In this document: piece by piece, positions 15,976 through 23,400 of the stretch
How positions within the stretch are numbered: position 1 is the stretch's first letter
Layout: each line of letters starts with the position of its first letter
Source of the DNA: Enterococcus lactis
GTDB taxonomy: Bacteria > Bacillota > Bacilli > Lactobacillales > Enterococcaceae
NCBI RefSeq assembly: GCF_015751045.1
Contig: NZ_BNJW01000015.1
Location: 1 to 64,000 of the forward strand
DNA: 64,000 nucleotides
Direction: 5' to 3'
Notes under the pieces: model-generated
The model's database searches: none
Told to the model about the DNA's origin: nothing
The model's input: the letters and a program-made list of their open reading frames with translations, nothing else
Made by a program: the position numbers and the translations under genes

Positions 15976-16278
15976 TTAGATAACTCCCTTATCTTGTAGA
16001 ACTGGGGTGATTTTTTCTTCAATTTCATTTTTCGAGACAATATTTTTCAAATAGATCATCGCTGTTTTAGGATCGACTGAGAATTTTTCGAACTGCGAGC
16101 GAAAATTTTCTGCTGTGATGATCACATCTGGTTTCATGGACACTGCAGAAGAAATATCACAATGGTCCAGTTTAGCTTCTACTCCTAATTTGTTCAAAAC
16201 ATCCTCAGCAGACATCTGTGCTGCAAAACTACTTCCTAAACCTGCGCCGCATACGAATAAAATGTTTAATTTGTTCAT
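15976..16278 (-). CDS. PTS IIB component (ascorbate/lactose-type fold)
   Basis: A 100-residue cytoplasmic phosphotransfer protein. The phospho-cysteine loop is VCGAGLGSSFAA with C10 as the acceptor. Length and sequence match UlaB-like IIB proteins. The ATG at 16278 follows GGGGGAGAACAAAG; the longer frame from 16299 has no site. It lies between the PRD regulator and the IIC gene. As no separate IIA gene is present in this operon, its phosphoryl donor may be the IIA domain of the regulator encoded just upstream (inference). Confidence 0.85.
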   Translation of the reverse strand: MNKLNILFVCGAGLGSSFAAQMSAEDVLNKLGVEAKLDHCDISSAVSMKPDVIITAENFRSQFEKFSVDPKTAMIYLKNIVSKNEIEEKITPVLQDKGVI

Positions 16279-16313
16279 CTTTGTTCTCCCCCGTATCATT
16301 TATTATTTCTCAA

Positions 16314-18395
16314 CTACTGAAAAAGCAGTTGTTTGAAATCTTCAACATTTGTGCACTCGATCAATCGATCCAACTTCTCTTCATTGTTGATCAGTTCGAT
16401 CAGTTCTTTCATGATGTTCAGATGCGAGTAGGAATCTACTGCCGCTAAACAAAAAATAATCTTTACTGGATCCATTTCAGGATTACCGAAATCGATTGGT
16501 TGTTCAATCGTAGCTACGCTGACTCCTAACTTATTGACCCCATCTTCTGGTCGAGCATGGGCTAGCGCCATGTGTTTGCCAATCACGATATATGGCCCGT
16601 ATTCATTCACTGCGCGAATCATCGCTTCGACATAGCGTTCTTCAACAATGTTTTCTTTGACCAATGGTTTAGCAGCTCGTTCAATCGTTTCCTCCCATGT
16701 AGCGGCTTTTTCTTTGATCATGATATTGCTGTCCGTCAAAATATCTTTTAACATAGGCTGGATCTCCCTTTTGTTGATTTCTAGATTGTTTATTTCAAAT
16801 AATTTTTCCAACTTGCCATAGATGATGCGATCTACTCGGCCACCACTTTCTTCCATGACACCGATTATTTGAGTGAATAACTGCGTTGATTCATGACTGT
16901 TAGGTTTTAACCGCTGCAGTTCTTCATTTCTTTTCAAAAAGTCTTCTATAACTAAAATATTCGTCTCAGTCAAAATTGGATCGATAACTAAAAGCGGCTT
17001 ATTTCGATAATTCAATTGAAAGGTGCTGAAAACCAGATCGACATCCAGTTTATCCACTAATTCGATTTCTTTTGAACTTAAAACTGCAGTAATCTCGATT
17101 CGAGGAAATTTTTCTTTCAGATTTTCTGCTAACAGATTCCCGGTAGCCATGCCGTGATTACAGACAACAACTGATTGATAAACATAATTCAGGTCTCGCT
17201 TGATCACACTGGCAATCGTCGAAAAGTGGATGACAAGAAAAGCTATCTCGTCCTCCAGTATCTTGCCGCCGATTACTTCTTCGATCGTAGGAACAAAATG
17301 AGTGACTGCGCGGTGGATTGGAAAATAATTTGTACGGATGTTTTCTTTCAATGGATTCATGACTTGAATAGCATGCTTGATTCTTATGATCAGTGCAGCC
17401 ATGTGTTTATAGAGATTTTCGAATAAAGCTTCTTCTTTTAGATGAAAAGGTATGTGTGTCTCGTTCTCTACAAATTGGATCAATTGGATCGTTAGTAGTT
17501 GAGCTTGTACCCACTCAATCGAATTGGAGATATCTCTAGCATTGAACGTCTCGATAGTGAAACGAAGATAATTTCTTTCTACTTGTGGAACATTGTCCAA
17601 TTGAAATTCCGTGATCATGTAGTCAATAAATGCAGAGAAGCTGCTGTCTTTTATTTCTGTATTTTTCCAATTAATGGCAGAGATGAATTCATGTTTCCTG
17701 ATTCGTTGGATCCAGATCAATGTAAAAAGCAGAATTTGCTTTTTATAAATATCATCCTCTTGTTTTAACAACTTATTGGAATAGATCTCCTCTATTTTTT
17801 TGATTTCCGCCAAAGGAAAATAATGGAAAAAGATTTTTTGAGCCGGTGTTAGTTGTGCATCTTGATTCATAAAGAAGTCGGTCATCCCCAGATTCTGATT
17901 GATAAAATCATAGATCATCGTACGGATAGATCGTTCTGAACCTTTATAAACCAGTCCCTGCTTTCCATAACTGACGATCTCGATTCCATAACTGACCAGT
18001 GTTGCTCGTAATCGTCTCATATCTTCATCTAACGTACTTTTAGAGATTTGAAATTCTTCTTCTTTTTTGTTTAGATGGATCGGGTTTCGGCTGTAAGCAA
18101 TGGCTAAAACTAAATCAAAAATACGTTCCCGCCGATTCAAAAAGCCGTCTTTCACCTCTTTTATTTCAGTTTCTAATCGAACTTGCTTGTCATTCTCCAG
18201 TTTCAACGAAAAACCTTTGTTGCGAATTGTTCTGATTTCCGGAAGCTTTTTACTACTCAACCAGATATTCGCTTCAAGAACTTCCTGACGGATCGTCCGC
18301 TGACTGACATTGAATTCAGCTGCTAGACGTTCCGCTTTTACTGGATATTGGGCTGTCATGATTCTGTGAAGTATTTCAATTGTTCTTGTTTTCAT
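16314..18395 (-). CDS. BglG/MtlR-type PRD regulator with IIB and IIA domains
   Basis: A 693-residue multidomain regulator. In order: an N-terminal winged helix (AERLAAEFNVSQRTIRQEV, about 20-38), a second HTH (about 90-130), two PRD domains (about 190-400) with regulatory histidines, a IIB-like domain with VVVCNHGMATGN (about 410), and a C-terminal IIA domain with GKHMALAHARPEDG where H613 should accept phosphate. PTS phosphorylation of PRDs, IIB and IIA tunes such DNA-binding activators. It heads the operon with IIB, IIC, aldolase and kinase-like genes. The IIA is UlaC-like, and no stand-alone IIA follows, so it may double as the transport IIA. The start has an AGAAGGAGATC ribosome site. Confidence 0.87.
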   Translation of the reverse strand: MKTRTIEILHRIMTAQYPVKAERLAAEFNVSQRTIRQEVLEANIWLSSKKLPEIRTIRNKGFSLKLENDKQVRLETEIKEVKDGFLNRRERIFDLVLAIAYSRNPIHLNKKEEEFQISKSTLDEDMRRLRATLVSYGIEIVSYGKQGLVYKGSERSIRTMIYDFINQNLGMTDFFMNQDAQLTPAQKIFFHYFPLAEIKKIEEIYSNKLLKQEDDIYKKQILLFTLIWIQRIRKHEFISAINWKNTEIKDSSFSAFIDYMITEFQLDNVPQVERNYLRFTIETFNARDISNSIEWVQAQLLTIQLIQFVENETHIPFHLKEEALFENLYKHMAALIIRIKHAIQVMNPLKENIRTNYFPIHRAVTHFVPTIEEVIGGKILEDEIAFLVIHFSTIASVIKRDLNYVYQSVVVCNHGMATGNLLAENLKEKFPRIEITAVLSSKEIELVDKLDVDLVFSTFQLNYRNKPLLVIDPILTETNILVIEDFLKRNEELQRLKPNSHESTQLFTQIIGVMEESGGRVDRIIYGKLEKLFEINNLEINKREIQPMLKDILTDSNIMIKEKAATWEETIERAAKPLVKENIVEERYVEAMIRAVNEYGPYIVIGKHMALAHARPEDGVNKLGVSVATIEQPIDFGNPEMDPVKIIFCLAAVDSYSHLNIMKELIELINNEEKLDRLIECTNVEDFKQLLFQ

Positions 18396-18425
18396 AGAAA
18401 TGATCTCCTTCTGATTCCAAGTATA

Positions 18426-18439
18426 TGGTTCCGCTTACA
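18426..18439 (-). promoter_or_regulatory. Weak cre-like site before the PRD regulator
   Basis: On the minus strand TGTAAGCGGAACCA lies about 30-45 bp upstream of the regulator start and differs from the cre consensus mainly at one central position. CcpA control is plausible but not firm. Confidence 0.35.
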
Positions 18440-18560
18440 TAATAAAAAGTAGATATTTCTGCCACTTGAAGTGGAAAGAAAGTAAGCATAGCAAACAAAA
18501 AATAAGCCGTATGCTTTTTCAACTTCTCAACGAAAAAGACATACGCCTATTATTACAAAA

Positions 18561-18845
18561 AAGAGGTCATGAAAAAGCTGTCCTGCATCAAGTAAGAAGA
18601 ACAGCCAAACAAAAATAGTGCTTCCTATTTTTCGTTTGGTTGAGCTTATTACCGTAAATGTAAGCTTTTGAATACCATTTAGTGGAAAGGTTGTGACAGA
18701 GAGGTTCAGCCTTGAGCGATAAGAAGCGATTTTGAAAAATAGCTTCCCATATTTTACAAAATCGTGCCTTATTGCCGATAGGCTATCTCTGGAACACCGT
18801 TTATTCAGAAAAAGGAGCTGCGACAAAATTTTTGTCACAGCTCCA
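18561..18845 (+). repeat. Dispersed intergenic repeat: two units plus terminal hairpin
   Basis: Two degenerate units (about 18561-18684 and 18685-18810) begin AAGAGGTCATGA and AAAGGTTGTGA, and each ends with a GAA(C/T)ACCGTTTAT-like tail. A terminal hairpin follows (GGAGCTGCGACAAAA, loop, TTGTCACAGCTCC at about 18814-18843). The bodies are imperfect inverted repeats. The layout equals that at 43836-44238. The remaining bases between 18440 and 18560 show nothing I recognise. An open frame that spans this region is a by-product of the repeat. Confidence 0.75.
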
Positions 18846-18860
18846 TTCATAAATATTTCC

Positions 18861-18908
18861 TGTCAATCCAGCATAATCGGCTGAATAAAATCGGCCTGCC
18901 ATCTTTTT
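18861..18908. repeat. 48-bp direct repeat, left copy (duplicated 3' end of the Tim44-like gene)
   Basis: These 48 bases are identical to 19926-19973, which encode the last 15 residues and stop codon of the Tim44-like gene. The copies flank the toxin-antitoxin cassette as attL/attR-like direct repeats. The left copy sits beside the terminator-bearing repeat, as expected if it marks the original gene end. Confidence 0.85.
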
Positions 18909-19089
18909 CACTAGTCAGATACGACGAGAATGTTTGTTTTCTTATCCCTTTTGAAATGTCCCCCCAAGAGTTAAATTTGGGGGTCATTGCTATTTAGATG
19001 CTATTTTTTATTGTCACTTTTCTTTTTAAATGTCAAAAAATTTTGTTAAGTTTAGCATATAAAAATATTGTAGAGTTTAGTTACAACGC
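18909..19089. other. Non-coding left part of the direct-repeat-bounded segment
   Basis: No gene. A hairpin with a CCCCCCAA/TTGGGGG-type stem lies at about 18960-18987, followed by very AT-rich sequence. It is downstream of the toxin gene and may act as its terminator, although the T-run is poor on that strand. Confidence 0.4.
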
Positions 19090-19431
19090 TTAAAACATAT
19101 ATTGTATAATCTGATCAATTTTAGCCATGTCTTGCAATGGCAGGTTTTCTATTTTTTTGAGTCTTCGTTCCTTAAAATCAAGTGATTTTAATTGAGAAAT
19201 AAGTACTTGTCCTTTTATATCTAGCTCTTCTGGTAATGAGTAACGTGTCGGTAAATTCTTTATCGTGGAAGTAATCGGACATATGACCGAAAACATTGTT
19301 TTACGATTAAACTCATAACGAGAGACGACTAGTCCTGGTCGTCTTTTTTGAATTTCTTTTCCTATCGAAGGATCAAAATCAATCCACACAATATCACCTT
19401 TTTTAGGAATATAAATTCTTTCTTCTGACAC
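19090..19431 (-). CDS. MazF/PemK-type endoribonuclease toxin
   Basis: A 113-residue toxin of the MazF/PemK/CcdB-fold family. Hallmarks are KKGDIVWIDFDPSIGKEIQK (about 10-29), RRPGLVVSRYEFN and ICPITSTIK, which form the dimer core and RNA-binding groove; the family cleaves mRNA at short sequences. The start is GTG and overlaps the antitoxin stop by one base (TAGTG), with AGAAAGG just before, so antitoxin and toxin are translationally coupled. The pair lies between 48-bp direct repeats, consistent with a mobile or stabilising cassette. No sign of truncation. Confidence 0.88.
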   Translation of the reverse strand: MSEERIYIPKKGDIVWIDFDPSIGKEIQKRRPGLVVSRYEFNRKTMFSVICPITSTIKNLPTRYSLPEELDIKGQVLISQLKSLDFKERRLKKIENLPLQDMAKIDQIIQYMF

Positions 19432-19664
19432 TATAACCTTTCTCTCCCTTCAGGAGTTAAATCTTCCCATTCGTCTTTTTCATAATATTCGGCCTCTTCT
19501 CCACCACTAAATGGATCTTCAATTTTTGGAACTAACGTAATTGTCCCATCGTCAGAATATACAACGATATATTCTTGGTTTTCTGAAGGTTTCTTTCCGT
19601 TATCAGAAGGTAAAGTAACCACTACAGAACTTCCTTGTAATCTAGATTTTGTAACAAGCATCAT
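19431..19664 (-). CDS. MazE/PemI-type antitoxin
   Basis: Antitoxin of about 77 residues. The N-terminus (TKSRLQGSSVVVTLPSD) is a SpoVT/AbrB-MazE-like swapped-hairpin DNA-binding domain, followed by a strand-rich middle and an acidic tail (GGEEAEYYEKDEWEDLTPEG) that would wrap around and inhibit the toxin. A GTG and three successive ATGs (19667, 19664, 19661) follow AAGAGG; spacing favours 19664 or 19661, so the exact start is uncertain. It precedes the toxin with a one-base overlap. Autoregulation of the pair through this domain is usual in the family. Confidence 0.8.
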   Translation of the reverse strand: MMLVTKSRLQGSSVVVTLPSDNGKKPSENQEYIVVYSDDGTITLVPKIEDPFSGGEEAEYYEKDEWEDLTPEGRERL

Positions 19665-19667
19665 CAT

Positions 19668-19925
19668 CACCTCTTCAGTAAAAGTATACTACACAACACT
19701 AAGTAACGCAAAAGTACCCTTTGTAAACTAGATGGAGAAATGATCAAAAGCATTTTGAGAAATGGTGCACTTTGAAAAATTAGCAGCTTGGAAATGGAGA
19801 CAAATGTTTTCTATTTCTATACAAAAATAGACAAAAGTAACAACCTACACTCTTCGTAAAGAGGCAAGGGATACCTTTGTCTACAGTCTGACAGCTCAAC
19901 TTTTTAGTGAGCTGTTTTATTTATT
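19668..19925. other. Non-coding right part of the direct-repeat-bounded segment
   Basis: No gene seen. It should contain the toxin-antitoxin promoter and operator. A clean hairpin (CAGCTCA and TGAGCTG at about 19890-19914) followed by T-rich sequence on the plus strand resembles a terminator, although no plus-strand gene precedes it in the segment. This may be the trace of a lost gene of a larger element. Confidence 0.4.
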
Positions 19926-19973
19926 TGTCAATCCAGCATAATCGGCTGAATAAAATCGGCCTGCCATCTTTTT
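19926..19973. repeat. 48-bp direct repeat, right copy (inside the Tim44-like gene)
   Basis: This copy is identical to 18861-18908 and covers the stop codon and last codons of the Tim44-like gene, so the gene end stays intact next to the inserted cassette. Beyond position 19973 the two copies diverge at once, which fixes the repeat border. Confidence 0.85.
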
Positions 19974-20692
19974 TCTTTCTCAGAAAAATCAAAATACCAT
20001 ATCTGAGAGAAATACTGTCGTTGCGTCGTACTTCCTGAGATCAAGCGTCCATCTTTTCGATCAACTAAATAATCACAGCATCTGAAATCAATTCGGATGG
20101 CAAAACTATTCTCGTGGATCTGTCGATAATTTCCTACTTCCTGAATAGTTACTTTTTTAGTATGATTTCTTACACCGTCTGCTTTGTTTTTTTGCAGAAC
20201 TTTCTGATGTTCGGCAAACAGCTTGTCTGTATAACAGCTTCTGGCTTTTTCAGGAGTTTCTTCTTCCCAAGCGGATTGGATCTTCATGAATATCTTTTGG
20301 ATTTCCAGAAACTGTGCTTTCTTTTCTTTAGCCGTTCCTGACATGCGGGACAATATCTCCGCTTTCAGCCTTTTCTTTTGTCTTTTATTCTTGACGATAG
20401 AAAAAGCGGAAACCCCTCCTACTGACAAAACAGCTAATGCAAGAAATCCCGTTTGCTCATAACTAGAAGGACCTGTACTTGGACCATAATACCCATAAGA
20501 ATCTCTGCCGTAAGAACGACTGCCAAAATAACTGCCCCCATATGAACGACCGCCAAATGAACTTCTGCCCGAACTTCGACCGCTAGATGTTCCGCCGCCA
20601 TGACCACCTGCGACAGCGAATCCTTGGGTAGGCAAAGCAAACAAACATAACCCCACTAACAAAATGATTGCTAAATAATTGATTTTTTTCAT
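19928..20692 (-). CDS. Secreted/membrane-anchored Tim44-like domain protein
   Basis: A 254-residue protein with an N-terminal signal peptide (hydrophobic LAIILLVGLCLFALPTQGFA), a glycine/serine/tyrosine-rich linker (about 28-75, repeats of GRSS and YGG), one membrane segment (FLALAVLSVGGVSAFSIV, about 85-102) and a C-terminal Tim44-like domain (about 125-254, with the aromatic QRQYFSQIWYFDFSE region). Similar proteins in Firmicutes have no settled role. The ribosome site AACGAGGAAGAC supports the start. Its last 48 bases, including the stop, are duplicated on the far side of the toxin-antitoxin cassette. Confidence 0.8.
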   Translation of the reverse strand: MKKINYLAIILLVGLCLFALPTQGFAVAGGHGGGTSSGRSSGRSSFGGRSYGGSYFGSRSYGRDSYGYYGPSTGPSSYEQTGFLALAVLSVGGVSAFSIVKNKRQKKRLKAEILSRMSGTAKEKKAQFLEIQKIFMKIQSAWEEETPEKARSCYTDKLFAEHQKVLQKNKADGVRNHTKKVTIQEVGNYRQIHENSFAIRIDFRCCDYLVDRKDGRLISGSTTQRQYFSQIWYFDFSEKEKRWQADFIQPIMLD

Positions 20693-20803
20693 TGTCTTCC
20701 TCGTTATCTTTTATTACAAAAAACTATTTTTATCATAGCCTTGCCGAAAAGAAGAGTCAATAACCAGATGCATAAACTGTTTTTTTAGCAGTTTTGTCTT
20801 AAT

Positions 20804-21673
20804 TTACTCATTGAGTAACAGCGGACAGACATATGTGTTGGCAGCCCATATTTCCTCTATCTTCAGCATGAACAAGCTGGCAGACAAAAGATCTGCGCTT
20901 CCTCCAGGAGAGATTTGGTTTTCCTGACAAAAGTGCAACAGTGCTATAAATGGACGATTTGGTAAAGCACTTTGACTAGCAGCATGAGCAAGTTTTTGCA
21001 TTTCCACTAACGTTTTCTGATCACTGCGATGCAATACGCAGGTGTCATCTAAGGAACTCATCAAAACTAACAACATATGCATTTGTTTCTGTACATCAGA
21101 ATCATTATCTAGCTCCTTAGCAGCTTGGATTGCAAGCCTGATATGCGGATAACCCAACACTGCTTCTTCATATGCACCATTTACGCCGTATTTTTGCTTC
21201 ACCGTATGCCCATGAGTGGTTTTTTTATGACGATATTTTGTATCAGGAAAAGCAGCAAGCTTGCTGACATCACCGAGTATTTCCGTTAAAGAAAAAGGCT
21301 GTTCCATACTGATTTTTTGTGCAGTCACACTGGTCAATAGCCCCATTGCCCAAATCGCTCCTTTATGGGTATTGATGCCATCTGTAGCAATCAACATCGC
21401 TTTTTCCGCTTTCCGTCCAATCTCAGCAATCTTTTCTCTTAACTCCTGATCGATAGCATGTTGCCATGCTATTTGAGCCATTTCTTCAAAAAAAGGAGTC
21501 AGCGTCTTCGCAGACTTAAGAAATAAAGCATAGTCCATATCGGAATGTGCACCCGCATCCAGTGCATCCACTAATCCAGGTTTTGGGCTTAATGTTACTT
21601 CTGCGAGCAATGCTTCCTCTACCAACGCAGCGAGTTGCTGAGTCACTGCTTTTTTTCGTTCGTCATTTATCAT
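20804..21673 (-). CDS. mdcB: Triphosphoribosyl-dephospho-CoA synthase, malonate decarboxylase type
   Basis: A 289-residue CitG/MdcB-family enzyme. It joins dephospho-CoA with the ribose of ATP to make the 2'-(5''-triphosphoribosyl) precursor of the acyl-carrier prosthetic group. Family motifs are EVTLSPKPGLVDALDAGAHSDMD in outline (about 25-47), DGINTHKGAIWAMGLL (about 98-113) and SPGGSADLLSASLF near the C-terminus. I chose the ATG at 21673 because GAAGGAG lies 8 bases before it, while the in-frame GTG at 21682 overlaps that site. It is the last gene of the mdc operon and works with the mdcG product to activate the carrier protein. Confidence 0.87.
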   Translation of the reverse strand: MINDERKKAVTQQLAALVEEALLAEVTLSPKPGLVDALDAGAHSDMDYALFLKSAKTLTPFFEEMAQIAWQHAIDQELREKIAEIGRKAEKAMLIATDGINTHKGAIWAMGLLTSVTAQKISMEQPFSLTEILGDVSKLAAFPDTKYRHKKTTHGHTVKQKYGVNGAYEEAVLGYPHIRLAIQAAKELDNDSDVQKQMHMLLVLMSSLDDTCVLHRSDQKTLVEMQKLAHAASQSALPNRPFIALLHFCQENQISPGGSADLLSASLFMLKIEEIWAANTYVCPLLLNE

Positions 21674-21694
21674 GACACTCACTCCTTCTTTCTA

Positions 21695-22780
21695 TTACTT
21701 GTTGAACCCTTTTTTGATGGCTGCCCAAATGATGTGAAGCAACCAGCTTAAAGCAAATGCACAACTTGCCGTCATTAGATAAGCTACAAGAATCATGACT
21801 CCTGAAGGTAACTGCAGCCAACTATCTTTAAACAATAACAACAGTACTTGGAACACAAATACATTGGCTAAATACGTACGGTAAGCATAAACAGACAACC
21901 ATTTGAACAATGGTAATTTTGGCGAATCATTTACAATCATTTTTGAAGCGCCCATGAAGACAGCAAAGATGATGACTAAGCTGTACAAACTTTGGATCGT
22001 ATTCAAGTAAGGCGCATTCGCAAAGCTCAAGTCTCCTGGATGTGCGAGCAATGAACGGACAGAAAAGAACGCGATAACTAAGCCAACAGGTAAGAAAAGA
22101 TAACGTACTCTGTCCAAATATTGATAGACTTTTTCGTGATAAACAAATGCGGCTACCCCATAAATCCCGTAAATCATGAAACTAGCAACAAACCGATCTA
22201 ACAAGTACCAGCTGTCATGATAAGGACCAGTCAATACTTGTGTTTGATAGAACAGATACCATGCAACATATAAAATCGTTGAACCAATCAATACTGGCCA
22301 TACATATTTTTTATTAGCAAATACTTTGTAACCGAGCCAAACAAAAAACGGCATGAACAATTGAATCTGCAGCATCATCACGGTATACCATAAATGAGGC
22401 GCTCCATCACCTGTGACATATTTCAGTAAAAAGCTTGCAGTATCCGTATACGGAGTTTGTTGTTGGACTGCTGGAAATAGCCAAAGATAAGCCGTCGTCC
22501 ATAGAAGATACGGAACGACTAGTTCAAAAAACTTTTCTTTCAAAAATTCCCAATAAGACAAATGCTGACTTGTTTTTACCATATTATAGACAATTGCAAA
22601 AATAAACATTGGTGCTGTGTATTTAACGATGACGTAAAAGGTACCAAGAAAAGCTGTATTTGTTGCGCTGTGGCTGTTTGCCAAAGCAAAGCTCAATATC
22701 GTTTGCATCATAACAGCCGTTACAGCTGATACTTTCTGGAAGTCACTTACGTTGATTTTGATTTTTTTGTTTTCAAACAT
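21695..22780 (-). CDS. Acyltransferase-3 family membrane protein within the mdc operon
   Basis: A polytopic membrane protein of 361 residues with about 10 hydrophobic segments, matching the acyltransferase-3 (OafA/WecH-like) family. The sequence HLWYTVMMLQIQLFMPFF (about 125-142) is the characteristic region after the second segment. Members O-acylate cell-surface sugars or other molecules using acyl-CoA. Its place between mdcG and mdcB is unexpected: other mdc operons carry a malonate transporter there or nearby, and none is visible here. The start at 22780 is chosen from the normal N-terminus (MFENKKIKINV); the ribosome site is weak, and an alternative TTG at 22810 overlaps mdcG. Function in malonate metabolism is unknown. 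Confidence 0.72.
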   Translation of the reverse strand: MFENKKIKINVSDFQKVSAVTAVMMQTILSFALANSHSATNTAFLGTFYVIVKYTAPMFIFAIVYNMVKTSQHLSYWEFLKEKFFELVVPYLLWTTAYLWLFPAVQQQTPYTDTASFLLKYVTGDGAPHLWYTVMMLQIQLFMPFFVWLGYKVFANKKYVWPVLIGSTILYVAWYLFYQTQVLTGPYHDSWYLLDRFVASFMIYGIYGVAAFVYHEKVYQYLDRVRYLFLPVGLVIAFFSVRSLLAHPGDLSFANAPYLNTIQSLYSLVIIFAVFMGASKMIVNDSPKLPLFKWLSVYAYRTYLANVFVFQVLLLLFKDSWLQLPSGVMILVAYLMTASCAFALSWLLHIIWAAIKKGFNK

Positions 22781-22803
22781 CTCTTTCTCTCTCTTTTTCT
22801 TTA

Positions 22804-23397
22804 TTACCAAAGTTCTTTGGTTAATTTAGGTCCTTCGACTGTTTTCAATAGAATTTTTTTCTCTGGCTCTCTCAAATACTCTTTTAGTGAAAATCCGCCT
22901 TGCCGAGTCACTACTTGGGTATCGAATTGCTCAAAAAAAGCAGGATGCGATCGAATTGCCTGAATTGGCAATTCAATCGGAGAATCTGCGTACAGCAGCA
23001 AATCAAAATCACTGGTTTCTTTTACTGCCGGAATCCCAGTTGATAATTCAAATCCTAAGCTGCCGCCGATTCCCCACTTGCATCCTGATAATATGTTTCT
23101 AGCAGCATGAAATTGCTGATAAACAGGATAATCCATGATTTCCTCTTGTCTATACGATTCTTGTTCGATGATGTCCCACGGATGAATGACTTGTTTGACA
23201 GCATGTTTTGAGATTTCTGTTGCCCATCTCTGATTGCGGGCAGGGCCACGTAATCCAATCGGTAGTATTTCGGCGTGATCTGTCAACGCACGACGGACTG
23301 TTCCGAACATCTTTTCAGTGAGAACGACCCATTCAGGCAAGGGAAACCTTTCTATTTCATGTTTATCAAAAAGAACAATATCATGTGCTTGAATCAT
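22804..23397 (-). CDS. mdcG: Phosphoribosyl-dephospho-CoA transferase (holo-carrier synthase)
   Basis: A 197-residue nucleotidyltransferase-like enzyme that attaches the triphosphoribosyl-dephospho-CoA prosthetic group to the serine of MdcC. Typical parts are the N-terminal AHDIVLF and the IGLRGPARNQRWAT segment (about 47-60), with a catalytic aspartate pair in TSDFDLLLYADSP (about 132-144). It begins 3 bp after the mdcDE stop and has only a weak ribosome site, so it depends on coupled translation. Length is close to the usual 200-210 residues. Confidence 0.87.
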   Translation of the reverse strand: MIQAHDIVLFDKHEIERFPLPEWVVLTEKMFGTVRRALTDHAEILPIGLRGPARNQRWATEISKHAVKQVIHPWDIIEQESYRQEEIMDYPVYQQFHAARNILSGCKWGIGGSLGFELSTGIPAVKETSDFDLLLYADSPIELPIQAIRSHPAFFEQFDTQVVTRQGGFSLKEYLREPEKKILLKTVEGPKLTKELW

Positions 23398-23400
23398 TGT

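Noticed and set aside
18527-18850. 107-residue open frame
   Set aside because: Made entirely of the two repeat units and terminal hairpin at 18561-18845; no ribosome site and no protein-like composition.
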